A stretch of 64,000 nt of DNA from Paenibacillus selenitireducens (GCF_002021565.1 NZ_MSZX01000017.1:36120-100119); one strand, 5' to 3'. Counted from the stretch's first letter, positions 10,014 through 19,045 are shown. Made by a program: numbers and translations. Notes: a model not told the origin generated them from the sequence alone.

Positions 10014-11452
10014 GTAGAGGTAGAAATCGCGGACCGAAGCCGCACAATAAGGGTCAACAGGAAGCACTGTTGAATCTGCCGGTATCGAAGAACGAAGACG
10101 TGGAAGTAGATATTATCGGATTAACGCATGAGGGGGAAGGCGTCGGTCGTGTGGACGGCTATACCTTGTTCATTGGCGGGGCTTTGCCGGGTGAACGCGT
10201 ACGTGCGAAGGTTCTCAAAGTGAAGAAGCAATATGGTTATGCAAAGCTGACAGAGCTTGTGACAGCAAGTTCGGATCGCATTGCGCCACCTTGCGAGATT
10301 TATAAGCAGTGCGGTGGCTGTCAGCTGCAGCACTGGTCCTATGAAGCGCAGTTGGATTGGAAACGGCAGCATGTCGTGGACAATCTCGAGCGGATTGGGA
10401 AGCTGCAGGTTGGCGAAGCAGAAGGAATCACGGTTCACTCTACGCTAGGGATGACGGACCCTTGGGGATACCGGAACAAAGCGCAGGTGCCGATGGGCAT
10501 GTCCGAAGAAGGCGGACTCATTGGTGGATTCTATGCGCGCAACTCGCACCGTATCATCGATATGGATGCCTGTCTCATTCAGCATGACCAGAACGATGAA
10601 ATCGTGCGTCACGTGAAGGCGATCGGCCGTGACTTAGGCGTAGCTGCATACAACGAAGAGACGGGTGAAGGACTGCTTCGCCATGTCGTCGTACGTGTTG
10701 GATTCCGTACAGGCGAGCTGATGGTCGTCCTTGTGACCAATGGGTCGAAGCTTCCTCGCGTAGACGCTTGGGTTGAAGCCATTCGTGCGCAGGTACCTGG
10801 CGTGGAGAGCATCTGCCAGAACATTAATACCAAGCGGACGAATGTCATTTTCGGTGATGTGACGAAGACCCTGTGGGGACGGGATGTCATCTATGATTAT
10901 ATTGGCGACGTGAAGTTCGCAATCTCGGCACGCTCCTTCTATCAAGTTAATCCGGTACAGACCGAAGTGCTGTACGGGAAGACGCTTGAGTATGCGGGCT
11001 TGACCGGATCTGAGACGGTCATCGACGCCTACTGCGGGATCGGCACGATCTCGCTGTTCTTGGCGCAGCACGCGCAGCGTGTCTACGGCGTCGAGATCGT
11101 CCCAGAGGCGATCGAGGACGCGCGCGCGAACGCGGCGCTGAACGGGATCGTGAACGCGGAGTTCGCAGTCGGCGCAGCCGAGGACGTCATGCCGCAATGG
11201 CTCGAGCAGGGCGTATCGCCCGACGTCGTCGTCGTTGATCCGCCGCGCAAAGGCTGCGACGAGCGCCTGCTCGAGACGCTGCTTACGATGCAGCCGGAGC
11301 GCATCGTGTACGTGTCGTGCAACCCCGCGACGTTGGCACGGGATTTGCGGGTGCTCGAAGATGGCGGATATCGCGTGAAGGAAGTGCAGCCGGTGGATAT
11401 GTTTCCACATACGGTGCATGTGGAGTCGGTTACACTGCTACAAAGACAATAA
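10010..11452 (+). CDS. rlmCD: 23S rRNA (uracil-C5)-methyltransferase, RlmCD/RumA type
   Basis: Methylates uridine in 23S rRNA using SAM. Visible in order: a basic N-terminus, a TRAM domain, iron-sulfur cysteines ([10 protein letters not shown]), the SAM-binding motif [18 protein letters not shown], and the catalytic SCNP segment near the C-terminus. A TTG at 9992 would add six residues, but GGAGCGG nine bases before ATG 10010 favours that start. Local GC is high near 11050-11300, with GCG-rich codon use. Confidence 0.94.
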   Translation: MSRGRNRGPKPHNKGQQEALLNLPVSKNEDVEVDIIGLTHEGEGVGRVDGYTLFIGGALPGERVRAKVLKVKKQYGYAKLTELVTASSDRIAPPCEIYKQCGGCQLQHWSYEAQLDWKRQHVVDNLERIGKLQVGEAEGITVHSTLGMTDPWGYRNKAQVPMGMSEEGGLIGGFYARNSHRIIDMDACLIQHDQNDEIVRHVKAIGRDLGVAAYNEETGEGLLRHVVVRVGFRTGELMVVLVTNGSKLPRVDAWVEAIRAQVPGVESICQNINTKRTNVIFGDVTKTLWGRDVIYDYIGDVKFAISARSFYQVNPVQTEVLYGKTLEYAGLTGSETVIDAYCGIGTISLFLAQHAQRVYGVEIVPEAIEDARANAALNGIVNAEFAVGAAEDVMPQWLEQGVSPDVVVVDPPRKGCDERLLETLLTMQPERIVYVSCNPATLARDLRVLEDGGYRVKEVQPVDMFPHTVHVESVTLLQRQ

Positions 11453-11511
11453 GGCTGGAAATCCTTAATTCCAAGTGCAAGAGTGTGGGAACACAAATAG
11501 AATAATGATTT

Positions 11512-11552
11512 AAAAAGGTGCTATTTAAAATAGTACCTTTTTAATTTTTTTG
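11512..11552. terminator. Strong intrinsic terminator after rlmCD
   Basis: A nearly perfect palindrome (AAAAAGGTGCTATTT paired with its complement through ACCTTTTT) is followed by a run of Ts at 11544-11551. Confidence 0.85.
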
Positions 11553-11613
11553 CGTTCACGGAAATTAAGAGAACAGAAACTCCTCTCCCCACAACTGAAA
11601 TTCAGGATTATCT

Positions 11614-11763
11614 TTAAATCCCTCGGCAGTAATTTTTATCCGACCTGTAGCCGCGCTCTCGTCGTTTGGCACTTTGAATGAGGCCGTTTATAGCTTCCAT
11701 GATGCTGTTTGTTACTTCTGACGTAAACCAGTGTAAGATTCCTTTTTCATGCTGGCGTATCGG
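11614..11763 (-). pseudogene. ISL3-family transposase remnant
   Basis: Reading leftwards, the frame gives LHWFTSEVTNSIMEAINGLI followed by QSAKRRERGYRS. This is the conserved C-terminal block of ISL3-family transposases (the part ending in an AKRRARGYR-like motif). It stops at 11614, and no catalytic upstream part is present. The rest of the gene-free stretch 11453-11890 holds only the terminator and this debris. Confidence 0.7.
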
Positions 11764-11890
11764 TTCTCATTTACTAATTACGCATTAAATGTCGGCCATT
11801 GTTGGTTTTCTATTAGCGAAGTTAGGAGGTTTTCCGATATAAAACTAGAAAAGTATCTAAGAGGCCTTTGGAAACTAAGGAGGTAGTGTT

Positions 11891-12067
11891 ATGGAAAAAG
11901 ACCTGTTGGAACAGCTAAACCTATGGTATGAAGATGATGAATTTGAAAAAATAGTAGGCAGGATTACGGAAATTCCCGAACAGGACAGAGACTGTGATTT
12001 AGTCGGCCATTTAGCGAGAGCATTTAACAATCTGGAACGTTATGATGAAGCATTACTGAGCTCATGA
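11891..12067 (+). pseudogene. Truncated TPR-like protein, N-terminal stump
   Basis: A 58-residue frame opens MEKDLLEQLNLWYEDDEFEK and contains GHLARAFNNLERYDEAL, one TPR-like helical pair. Family members I know continue with more repeats; here the frame stops just after the first, probably by deletion. The stop overlaps the Imm51 start as ATGA, so it may now serve as a leader. GAGGTAG upstream is a plausible ribosome site. Confidence 0.55.
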
Positions 12068-12408
12068 GTTTTAAAGAAAGAATCAAACCATTTCAGTACA
12101 TAGAGCATGATAGCGGCAGTGTATCGATCATTTTGAATGTTGGTATTTATAAGGATGAAATTTTTCAGACTCGGGCAGACGAGGGATTTGAAGGCAACGG
12201 TTACGATTGGGGATCCTTAGCAGTAGTCTTTCTTGAGGAAAAAATGCCTAAACTAGAAAATATCGTACATTTTGACCCGGAAGCTGATATGTTCTGCGCT
12301 TATTCAGATGATAGAGAGGCCATGCAAATTTTTGCGATTGGATTTAAAGATGCTTGCGAGGATGACGCCATAATCAGGGATTTATTCTCCCGCGCTGAAT
12401 TGGATTGA
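12064..12408 (+). CDS. Imm51-family immunity protein
   Basis: A 114-residue protein matching the Imm51 immunity family: NGYDWGSLAVVFLEE, HFDPEADMFCAYS and a C-terminal CEDDAIIRDLFSRAELD. Imm proteins neutralise toxins of polymorphic toxin systems in the cytoplasm. No toxin gene is present nearby, so this is an orphan immunity gene, perhaps protecting against neighbours. The start overlaps the stop of the upstream TPR stump. Confidence 0.75.
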   Translation: MSFKERIKPFQYIEHDSGSVSIILNVGIYKDEIFQTRADEGFEGNGYDWGSLAVVFLEEKMPKLENIVHFDPEADMFCAYSDDREAMQIFAIGFKDACEDDAIIRDLFSRAELD

Positions 12409-12445
12409 TCTGAGGACAAACTGTGGCTGTATCCGGGTTTGATGC

Positions 12446-12715
12446 TTGAAGATCGATTTGAAACACAAACTATTAACAAAGGCTATTTCTGATTTAGAGA
12501 GGGATGAGTATTGGAATAGCTTGTGTGAGTATCAATTAAAGAACGGTGTTACGAGAACTAAATGGAAAGACGAGGTTTTTCTAGATTTTGGTCTTGTTCC
12601 AATGGAACTAATCAATCTATTTAAAGTGATAAAAACTAGGTTTAGATGTATCCGCAAGGAGGATTTGCTCGCATGTCGCTTTGACCGCACCTATTGTTCG
12701 CCTTTTTCAGGCTGA
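12446..12715 (+). pseudogene. Hypothetical fragment in the immunity cluster
   Basis: An 89-residue frame from TTG 12446 (KIDLKHKLLTKAISDLERDEYW...) with no recognised family and no good ribosome site. It overlaps the next gene by 35 bases in another frame, and its tail (ACRFDRTYCSPFSG) reads like out-of-frame sequence. Probably the start of an immunity-type gene fused to unrelated DNA. Confidence 0.4.
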
Positions 12716-13679
12716 TGAAGATGTAAGAGCAATATTAGCAATAGCAATAAATGAGGAGGCGTTTAGACTGGAGACGAATGAGATAGTTGAACAGGAAAAG
12801 GACTTTGGTTTTGCCCGGGTGTACGCTGTGGAGCTAAAATACAAGCAGTTACCGAAGCTGGACCGAAACATGCTTTACGAGAAGATGGAACTTTACACGG
12901 GTAAGGTTGATCGCGGAGAGCATCATCCGGATGCCGCGGGACTTGCTGTGTGGGAAGCGAACAATCAGGAAGATCAGAATTTACTGCATTTTTTTCATTT
13001 GAATTATATGGTTGAATTTACGGAAGGCGAAATGCCGGCGCAAACCAGCCTGATGGATACAGAAAGCCGCCCGGATACGGACTACGAGACTGCCATTCAG
13101 CAGTCCTGGCACTGGCAGGAAGCCGCTCAAGTCGTGAATGATTGCGAGCACTCGCTGTTGTTGATCGACATGATGGCATCGGGACTCGATCCCAAATCGC
13201 GGCTGCAGCTGTTCACCGGCTCGCTGCGGGCGGTGCTGGAAACGGCTCCTTGCGACGCCATCTATTTCCGGGAAAGCGACAAACTCGTCGAACCTAGCGC
13301 TTATCTGGCGGCGATTGAAGAAGGACAACTGTTATATGGTGCGCTGAACATTCGGTTTTATAATGTTGAAGGCACAGGCAGCGACCGCCCTGAAGGTCTG
13401 ATGGATTCATTGGGACTCGCCGCGCTTGGCATTCCGGATGTTCAGTGTCATTATTACGATCTGGAGCCTGATGAAGTAGCCGGGAATTTGCTCAATATCG
13501 CCTATTATTTATTCGACCGCGGTGACGTTATTGCCGACGGGGAAACAATCGGTTTCACCGAAGAGATGCGCTGGCGCTGCGAACACCAATATGGGCTGGC
13601 CGCACCGCACCGGGCTGTCATCGATATAGATCCGGGAGAACCTTATTATGCCGGCAGACAAGGCGCAGAGCAGTCGTAA
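12681..13679 (+). CDS. DUF4261-domain protein
   Basis: The C-terminal half (from about residue 150) matches DUF4261: LLLIDMMASGLDPKSRLQLF, LNIRFYNVEG, GIPDVQCHYYDLEP, AYYLFDRGDVIADGETIG and a terminal IDPGEPYYAGRQG. The N-terminal half is not recognised. Its place beside Imm51 suggests an immunity or contact-related role, which is inference. The best ribosome site (AAGGAGG, 12656-12662) points at ATG 12673, which is out of frame and stops after three codons. One inserted base would join it to this frame, so the 5' end looks frameshifted; otherwise TTG 12681 must be used. Confidence 0.65.
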   Translation: MTAPIVRLFQADEDVRAILAIAINEEAFRLETNEIVEQEKDFGFARVYAVELKYKQLPKLDRNMLYEKMELYTGKVDRGEHHPDAAGLAVWEANNQEDQNLLHFFHLNYMVEFTEGEMPAQTSLMDTESRPDTDYETAIQQSWHWQEAAQVVNDCEHSLLLIDMMASGLDPKSRLQLFTGSLRAVLETAPCDAIYFRESDKLVEPSAYLAAIEEGQLLYGALNIRFYNVEGTGSDRPEGLMDSLGLAALGIPDVQCHYYDLEPDEVAGNLLNIAYYLFDRGDVIADGETIGFTEEMRWRCEHQYGLAAPHRAVIDIDPGEPYYAGRQGAEQS

Positions 13680-13814
13680 CCAGCAGTTACCCATCCACGA
13701 TGCGGATTATTCCCATTTAATGAACTGATTATTAACGACTAATTTTAAAGGATGCTTGTAGGTCAGTATTGTGTACGGTAATAGGTTTCTGGGGACACGA
13801 TAGAGTAAAAGGGG

Positions 13815-14256
13815 GAACCTTAATCCTCCTCCCTTTGAAATTTCAAATACTGAATCTTGTTTATTTTTTAAGATGAAATTTCTGAACCACTGGTACGGTG
13901 CTTCATGATGGAAAGGTTGTCCGTCGGGGTGGGAGAGTAGAAAAACCCCATTCTCCTCCGCGCCAAAGCTCCCCTATGTCATTCCGTTCCTGATTCCTAT
14001 AGCTATGGTATTCCCTTAGTTCTTCGAGTACCGAAGAAGGAAGGGCTACTTTCCGAACGGATTTTTTAGTTTTTGGCTGCGATGGTCGATTTCAATTGTT
14101 CCAGAAGAAAGCCCACCGCTTTTTTTATCACCTCGACTATTTTCCTTTTCCAACTTGCCTAGAAAATCGACAATGTGAAGAGGTTTGATGTCCTTAATTG
14201 GTATATGTTGAAAAGCAGGAAGAATTAATTTTACCAATGATAGGGTTGTTGACTTC
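13815..14256 (-). pseudogene. Degraded tyrosine integrase
   Basis: Two separated leftward segments look like one phage-type integrase. 14060-14250 gives a SAM-like N-terminal region (PAFQHIPIKDIKPLHIVDFL, then GGLSSGTIEIDHR). 13840-13975 gives a segment typical of the central catalytic part (HPDGQPFHHEAPYQWFRNF). Stops and frame changes lie between them and the catalytic HxxR block is gone. Nothing else is recognised in the gene-free stretch 13680-14245. Confidence 0.55.
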
Positions 14257-14267
14257 GTAGTCAACAA
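14246..14267. promoter_or_regulatory. TetR operator O1 upstream of tetR
   Basis: A perfect 9-bp inverted repeat, TTGTTGACT / AGTCAACAA, with a 4-base spacer, 16 bases before the tetR start. It shares TTrTTGACT-N4-AGTCAAyAA with the two sites before the oxidoreductase gene, suggesting autoregulation. Confidence 0.75.
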
Positions 14268-14283
14268 TTGATAAAGTAAGTGT

Positions 14284-14859
14284 ATGAGTAGACCAAGAGA
14301 ATTTGATGTTGATCGTGTGTTGCACCAGTCTATGGAAGTATTCTGGAACAAGGGATTCAAGTCAACCTCCTATGAGGATCTAACTCGCACGACGGGGGTT
14401 AAGAAGCAAAGTTTGTATTGTATATTTAACGACAAGCGAGCGTTGTTCTTGAAGGCGTTAGTACACTATCGTGAACAATATATAGAGATACTTGAAAAGT
14501 TGGAAGCGCAGGAAATGTCTCCAGTGGACAAGCTGGAGTCTTTACGCGACTCTCTGCTGAACGAAGAAGCCACTTACCGAGGTTGCCTGATGGTAAATTC
14601 CGCTCTGGAGTTCGGAACAGAAGATGATCAGGTCACACGCGAAATAGAGCTGATGTTCGCTGAAGCCGAACAAATACTGGAGAAAATCGTCATCAGCGGC
14701 CAGGAACAGCAGTTGATTACGACCCGTTTTTCCAGCAGAGAGCTTGCATCTTATCTGAACAACGCTATTCTCGGCACGCGAATTCAGGAGAAATCCGGTG
14801 CGTCCAGGGAACAGATCAAGGCAGTCTTACGCGTGTCTTTTTCAATGATTTTGCCTTGA
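14284..14859 (+). CDS. TetR/AcrR-family repressor of the adjacent oxidoreductase
   Basis: A 191-residue TetR-family regulator with the N-terminal helix-turn-helix (YEDLTRTTGVKKQSLYCIF...DKRALF). It probably binds the three matching palindromes at 14246, 14876 and 14999 and controls itself and the Old Yellow Enzyme gene downstream; the inducer is likely an electrophile or quinone-like compound, by analogy. The last 57 bases of the gene lie within the 123-bp duplicated unit, and the stop lies inside the terminator stem. Confidence 0.85.
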   Translation: MSRPREFDVDRVLHQSMEVFWNKGFKSTSYEDLTRTTGVKKQSLYCIFNDKRALFLKALVHYREQYIEILEKLEAQEMSPVDKLESLRDSLLNEEATYRGCLMVNSALEFGTEDDQVTREIELMFAEAEQILEKIVISGQEQQLITTRFSSRELASYLNNAILGTRIQEKSGASREQIKAVLRVSFSMILP

Positions 14860-14869
14860 TCTTTTTTTT
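14814..14869 (+). terminator. Terminator of tetR (duplicated at 14937-14992)
   Basis: A 10-bp stem, GATCAAGGCA / TGCCTTGATC, encloses a 28-base loop and is followed by eight Ts. The copy in the second repeat unit has one mismatch at the stem end. Confidence 0.65.
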
Positions 14870-14875
14870 GCCAAG

Positions 14876-14897
14876 TTATTGACTGTATAGTCAATAA
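14876..14897. promoter_or_regulatory. TetR operator O2
   Basis: A perfect 9-bp inverted repeat, TTATTGACT / AGTCAATAA, with 4-base spacer GTAT. It matches O1 and is copied exactly in the second repeat unit. Confidence 0.75.
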
Positions 14898-14998
14898 AGC
14901 GTCATTACTGGGAAGAGTAGACCAGTCCAGGGAACAGATCAAGGCAGTCTAACTCGTGTCTTTTTCAATGATTTCGCCTTGATCTTTTTTTTGCCAAG

Positions 14999-15020
14999 TT
15001 ATTGACTGTATAGTCAATAA
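14999..15020. promoter_or_regulatory. TetR operator O3
   Basis: Identical in sequence to O2, 123 bases downstream of it and about 170 bases before the oxidoreductase start. Confidence 0.75.
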
Positions 15021-15192
15021 AGCGTCATCACTGGGAAGAGTAGATCACCATTACTACATTAAAGGAGGTGTTGTATATCGAGATTCATTTTGGGCAAAGT
15101 TTGAATTGAAGTAAAACTGATCTTAAACGCAGGCACACGGTCTGTGATACTACTTAAGTTTTTTATATAAAACATTAAATTTGGAGGCTATT

Positions 15193-16233
15193 ATGAACCA
15201 TACTCAATCCGTAGAACCCTTGTATAAATCTTTTGAATTAGGCAACTTGAAATTATCTAATCGTATCGTGATGGCACCGATGACCCGTCAATTTTCTCCG
15301 GATGGTGTGCCTGGTGCAAATGTAGCTGCCTACTACCGCCGCAGAGCTGAGAATGGTGTGGGACTTATTGTGACCGAAGGAACGGTGATCAATCACCCGG
15401 ACGCGTCCAATCAAGCCGATGTTCCGCACTTTTATGGTGAAGCTGCACTAAACGGCTGGGCAAATGTGGTGACTGAGGTACATGAGGCAGGCGGAAAGAT
15501 CATCCCACAATTGTGGCATATGGGAACACGAGGCCAAGTTGGTGATTATTCGGAAGCGGAAATTGCAGAGATCGTCCAAGCCTTCGCACAGGCAGCAGCG
15601 GAAGCCAAGCGAATTGGGTTCGATGGTATTGAGCTACATGGTGCTCATGGATATTTGATCGATCAATTCTTCTGGGAAAAAACCAATCAGCGTACTGATC
15701 GTTATGGCGGTAATATGCTTGCACGCACACGCTTTGCAGTGGAGGTCATCGAGGCCTGCCGTCAGGCCGTTGGACCAGAATTCCCGATTGTACTGCGTTT
15801 ATCACAATGGAAAGGAAGCGATTATACAGCGAAGTTGGTTGAAATGCCGGCACAGCTGGAGCAGTTCCTGGCGCAACTGGTTGATGCGGGCGTAGATATT
15901 TTCCACTGTTCCACTCGCCGTTTCTGGGAGCCTGAATTCGAGGGCTCTGAGCTGAATCTTGCCGGCTGGACCAAAAAGCTAACAGGCAAACCGACCATTA
16001 CGGTTGGGTCCGTTGGCCTTGACAGTGAATTTATGAGTGTTTTCACCGAAGGAAAGGGAGCAAACCATGTTGGGATTGATGGATTAATCCAAAAGCTCGA
16101 ACGAGAAGAGTTTGACTTGGTGGCCATAGGCCGTGCCCTGTTGGTTGATCCTGATTGGGTAGCCAAAATTCGTGACGGCCGGACGGATGAGCTGATTCCT
16201 TTTACGACGGAGGCACTAAAGACACTTAACTAA
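15193..16233 (+). CDS. Old Yellow Enzyme-family NADH:flavin oxidoreductase (short form)
   Basis: FMN-dependent ene-reductase that typically reduces activated alkenes, quinones or nitro compounds with NAD(P)H. The FMN/substrate motif ELHGAHGYLIDQFFW carries the paired histidines and the proton-donating tyrosine. RIVMAPMTRQF is the N-terminal signature, and the C-terminal VAIGRALLVDPDWV is typical. The protein has 346 residues; compared with usual family members the loop after QLWHMG jumps almost at once to DYSEAEIAEIVQAF, missing roughly 25-40 residues. The start at 15193 follows GGAGG; a TTG at 15181 precedes it. Likely repressed by the TetR upstream. Confidence 0.88.
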   Translation: MNHTQSVEPLYKSFELGNLKLSNRIVMAPMTRQFSPDGVPGANVAAYYRRRAENGVGLIVTEGTVINHPDASNQADVPHFYGEAALNGWANVVTEVHEAGGKIIPQLWHMGTRGQVGDYSEAEIAEIVQAFAQAAAEAKRIGFDGIELHGAHGYLIDQFFWEKTNQRTDRYGGNMLARTRFAVEVIEACRQAVGPEFPIVLRLSQWKGSDYTAKLVEMPAQLEQFLAQLVDAGVDIFHCSTRRFWEPEFEGSELNLAGWTKKLTGKPTITVGSVGLDSEFMSVFTEGKGANHVGIDGLIQKLEREEFDLVAIGRALLVDPDWVAKIRDGRTDELIPFTTEALKTLN

Positions 16234-16260
16234 TTCTTATAGCAACTCATGCATGATACA

Positions 16261-16302
16261 AGCAGTGACAGACCAGAATTTTGGGTCTGCACTGCTTTTT
16301 TA
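16261..16302 (+). terminator. Terminator after the OYE gene
   Basis: A long stem, AGCAGTG-A-CAGACC paired with GGGTCTG-CACTGCT, is followed by TTTTTT. Confidence 0.85.
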
Positions 16303-16440
16303 GCAAACTCACTTAAGAATAAACAGTCACGTTAGCCAAAAGAGGGATTCGGTTAGATGCAGATAGTTATATGACTTATAAGCAACAGGAAGAATAAAAC
16401 AGAAAAACGTGTCACCCATCTTAGTGACACGTCAGTATTA

Positions 16441-17502
16441 CTATGCCTTTAGCAATTCAGGATTTTGAGATTGTGTTTGAATAGCAGTTGTAACTGGTCG
16501 GCGTTCTTGTTCATATTGTTCAAATGCCTCAGTAATCGTCTCACATGAAGCTAATGCATCAGCGATTGCTTCAGCATCTTGAATAGCAGAGTTTGCACCT
16601 TGACCTAGCGTTGGCAACATTGCATGTGCTGAATCACCAAGTAATGTAATACGTCTTGTACTCCATTTCTCAAGTGGTTGTCTAAAATATAACGCGCGAG
16701 ACATTACTGGATATTCGAATGAATCAAATAATCGCACAAATCCTTCTTCAAAATGTCCTACGTGTGATAGAATTAGCTCTTTATCTACAGGTTTTGACCA
16801 TGATGCATCTTGCGTCGGATAGATCATATCTAATGCAACACCATTGGCGACTGGAATAAGGAACGCAATTATATCACCCTCTTGGTACATGACAACACGT
16901 TTTTCTTCCACCAGATGTTTGGTTTCCTCATAACTGAAAATAGTACGAATTGAATGGGCCCCACAAAAGATCGGTTCATCATTACTAAAGATTTTACGTG
17001 TATTTGAGTGAATACCGTCCGCTGCAATCACGACATCTGCCTGTACAACTTTCCCATTTGTAAACCGAATCTCTACATGATCTTCATGCTCAATCATAGA
17101 CTCACATTTATGATCTAAATGAATATATTCACTTGATAACGGTGTTAATAGGGTATCTAATAAATGTGCACGATGGATAACACGTGGCTTGTACCCTTCT
17201 AAACTATCTAAAGTCAATAAATCTAATCCACTTTTCGGGCCATCTGCTATTAATTCACCTTTTGCTGTTAACATATCAAGTTTTTTAACAGTTTTCCCTT
17301 TTTCTTCACATAACTCGCCTAAACCCCATTTATATAATAAATGTTGCGTTGGTGGATGCATAACAATTCCAGCACCTACTTCAGTTAACTCTGGTGCTTG
17401 CTCATATATATGCGCTTGAATACCACGTTTGTATAACGCTGTTGCTGTTGCTGCTCCGCCAAGCCCACCGCCAATAATAACTACCTTTAAATCATCCTTC
17501 AT
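16441..17502 (-). CDS. FAD-dependent aromatic monooxygenase-like protein
   Basis: Flavoprotein of the salicylate/3-hydroxybenzoate hydroxylase class (353 residues). It has the N-terminal dinucleotide motif IIGGGLGGAATA, the DG segment ADVVIAADGIHSN, and the C-terminal FAD motif LLGDSAHAMLPTLGQGANSAIQDA. The substrate is unknown; relatives in Firmicutes hydroxylate aromatics or inactivate phenolic compounds. The ribosome site GGGAGTG precedes ATG 17502. The codon use is AT-rich compared with the OYE gene, as in its divergent TetR partner, suggesting joint transfer. Confidence 0.82.
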   Translation of the reverse strand: MKDDLKVVIIGGGLGGAATATALYKRGIQAHIYEQAPELTEVGAGIVMHPPTQHLLYKWGLGELCEEKGKTVKKLDMLTAKGELIADGPKSGLDLLTLDSLEGYKPRVIHRAHLLDTLLTPLSSEYIHLDHKCESMIEHEDHVEIRFTNGKVVQADVVIAADGIHSNTRKIFSNDEPIFCGAHSIRTIFSYEETKHLVEEKRVVMYQEGDIIAFLIPVANGVALDMIYPTQDASWSKPVDKELILSHVGHFEEGFVRLFDSFEYPVMSRALYFRQPLEKWSTRRITLLGDSAHAMLPTLGQGANSAIQDAEAIADALASCETITEAFEQYEQERRPVTTAIQTQSQNPELLKA

Positions 17503-17542
17503 ATTAGCTACACTCCCTTAAAATATACTTAACAGCCTGTTT

Positions 17543-17616
17543 TATACACGTGTATATTTTTTTGTACTGCTATAGTTTATATGTTATAGTGTATAACTTA
17601 TATAGGCAACGAACAG
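17543..17616. promoter_or_regulatory. Operator candidates between monooxygenase and tetR
   Basis: A perfect 14-bp palindrome TATACACGTGTATA (17543-17556) and a near-palindrome GTTATAGTGTATAAC (about 17593-17607) lie in the 160-base divergent gap. They share the GTGTATA core and are good candidates for binding by the divergent TetR protein. Confidence 0.5.
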
Positions 17617-17662
17617 TATTTCGAAAATGTCGATTAACTAGACACGAAGGAGATTTTGCTGA

Positions 17663-18220
17663 ATGGATAACAAAAAGAAAGAAGACTTACGCGTCATGAG
17701 AACTAGAAAACTCTTAGTTCAATCATTATTTACTTTACTAGAACGTCATTCATTTCATACTATTTCTGTAAAGGAAATTTGTGAAGAAGCTATGGTTCAT
17801 CGCACAACGTTTTATACGCATTTTGATGATAAATATGATTTAATGGCTTATGGATTACAAAATATAGCCAAGGAATTTCAATTTATTGAGGGTAATATTC
17901 GTGAAAACCTGATTAAATTATTCAATATGTCATTGAAGTACAAAGCACTTTTTTCACAATTGTTAACAGAAGAAAAAGATTCTTTAAGGTATATCATTAT
18001 GAAAGAGATGAATAAAGGGGTTAAAAATGTTATTCAAGATCAAAATAGTAATCAAAGCCTATCATTCTCTTCAGAGATCGCTTTAGCTGCCTTTTCCGGG
18101 GCATCATTAGGCGTACTCAATTGGTGGGTGAATGAAGGAAGTAATATTAGTGAGCAAGAAGCAAATGAGGAAATGAAAAAAATATTTAATTGGGATTATA
18201 TAGAAAAAACTTTAAAATGA
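17663..18220 (+). CDS. TetR-family regulator divergent from the monooxygenase
   Basis: A 185-residue protein with a TetR DNA-binding domain (ISVKEICEEAMVHRTTFYTHFDDKYDL). The start follows AAGGAGA. Divergent placement beside the FAD monooxygenase, with palindromes in between, suggests that it represses that gene until a substrate appears. AT-rich codon use matches its partner. Confidence 0.82.
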   Translation: MDNKKKEDLRVMRTRKLLVQSLFTLLERHSFHTISVKEICEEAMVHRTTFYTHFDDKYDLMAYGLQNIAKEFQFIEGNIRENLIKLFNMSLKYKALFSQLLTEEKDSLRYIIMKEMNKGVKNVIQDQNSNQSLSFSSEIALAAFSGASLGVLNWWVNEGSNISEQEANEEMKKIFNWDYIEKTLK

Positions 18221-18411
18221 ACTTATTCAAATAAAATCGGGCGTAATTGTGGAGTAAACGGAAAAGAATAATATTGATATTTGATACCTTCTCATATTCT
18301 AGATATAATCATATTAAGAACAAGTATTCGGGAGAGGTTCATATTGCAAAAGTTACTTGTCCTGACAGCCTCAAATACTAGTAGTAGGCTTTGAAAACAT
18401 AGGAGGATTAC

Positions 18412-18981
18412 ATGTCCTGGAGCAAATTGAAGCAACAACTGGAGAGTTTTCTCTGTCCAGCGTTATATGGAAGGGTTGAATACCGCGCAACCGGTTACCG
18501 CTATTTACCTGATAAATCAGGGATTTGTTATATTGCCGTAGATAAAAAGAACGTACTCAATATGAGTGATATAACTACCTTAATCAGATGGTATCAGACG
18601 GAGCTGGAAATTAAGAATGATTCAGATATCCAAATTCCTATCAACAATGAAGAAATTGAAGCGGTCAGAAAAGAAACCAAGGGGACAGTTCCGGAGGATC
18701 GTCTAAAAGTAATTGCAAGAAGTAGAAAAATATCAGGATATGCAAAGGAGATTTTGTCAGCTCAGGCATCATTAAGTAAATCAAATTTTATCGTTGTAGC
18801 TACTAAGTTTTTATCTATTTCTATAGAGGAAAGCATAGAGAGCAATGATATCTTATTGAATATTCTAGCTTTGGTGGACAGACGGGTAGGAAAAAAACGA
18901 ATTTTAAACATGACCGAGAAGATGAAGTTAAAGCATCCAATTGTGCAGTATTTTTATGAACTACGGCGTAGTACGTTATGA
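18412..18981 (+). CDS. SF0329-family protein of unknown function
   Basis: A 189-residue protein opening MSWSKLKQQLESFLCPALYG with GRVEYRATGYRYLPDKSGICYI. This is the pattern of the SF0329 family found across Bacillota and some enterobacteria; I know of no established function. The C-terminus (VDRRVGKKRI...HPIVQYFYELRR) fits the family. A clear AGGAGG precedes ATG 18412. It seems to be a single-gene unit. Confidence 0.7.
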   Translation: MSWSKLKQQLESFLCPALYGRVEYRATGYRYLPDKSGICYIAVDKKNVLNMSDITTLIRWYQTELEIKNDSDIQIPINNEEIEAVRKETKGTVPEDRLKVIARSRKISGYAKEILSAQASLSKSNFIVVATKFLSISIEESIESNDILLNILALVDRRVGKKRILNMTEKMKLKHPIVQYFYELRRSTL

Positions 18982-19045
18982 AAATAAATAACTCATTTAC
19001 CTCCAATCGAGAGCCCTTCAAAATGAATACAGTATCTATAAAATG

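Larger units (their letters stand above)
14803..15048 (+). repeat. 123-bp tandem duplication covering tetR 3' end, terminator and operator
   Basis: 14803-14925 is repeated at 14926-15048 with a handful of substitutions. Each unit holds the last 57 bases of tetR, a terminator hairpin and one operator. The duplication places two operators and two terminators before the oxidoreductase gene. Confidence 0.9.

Noticed and set aside
10634..11419. 261-codon leftward frame inside rlmCD
   Set aside because: Antisense to a high-GC methyltransferase gene; His/Arg-rich composition typical of shadows.
14046..14360. Leftward 104-codon frame over the tetR start as an intact gene
   Set aside because: Only its middle resembles an integrase domain; the start lies inside tetR, so it is treated as integrase debris.
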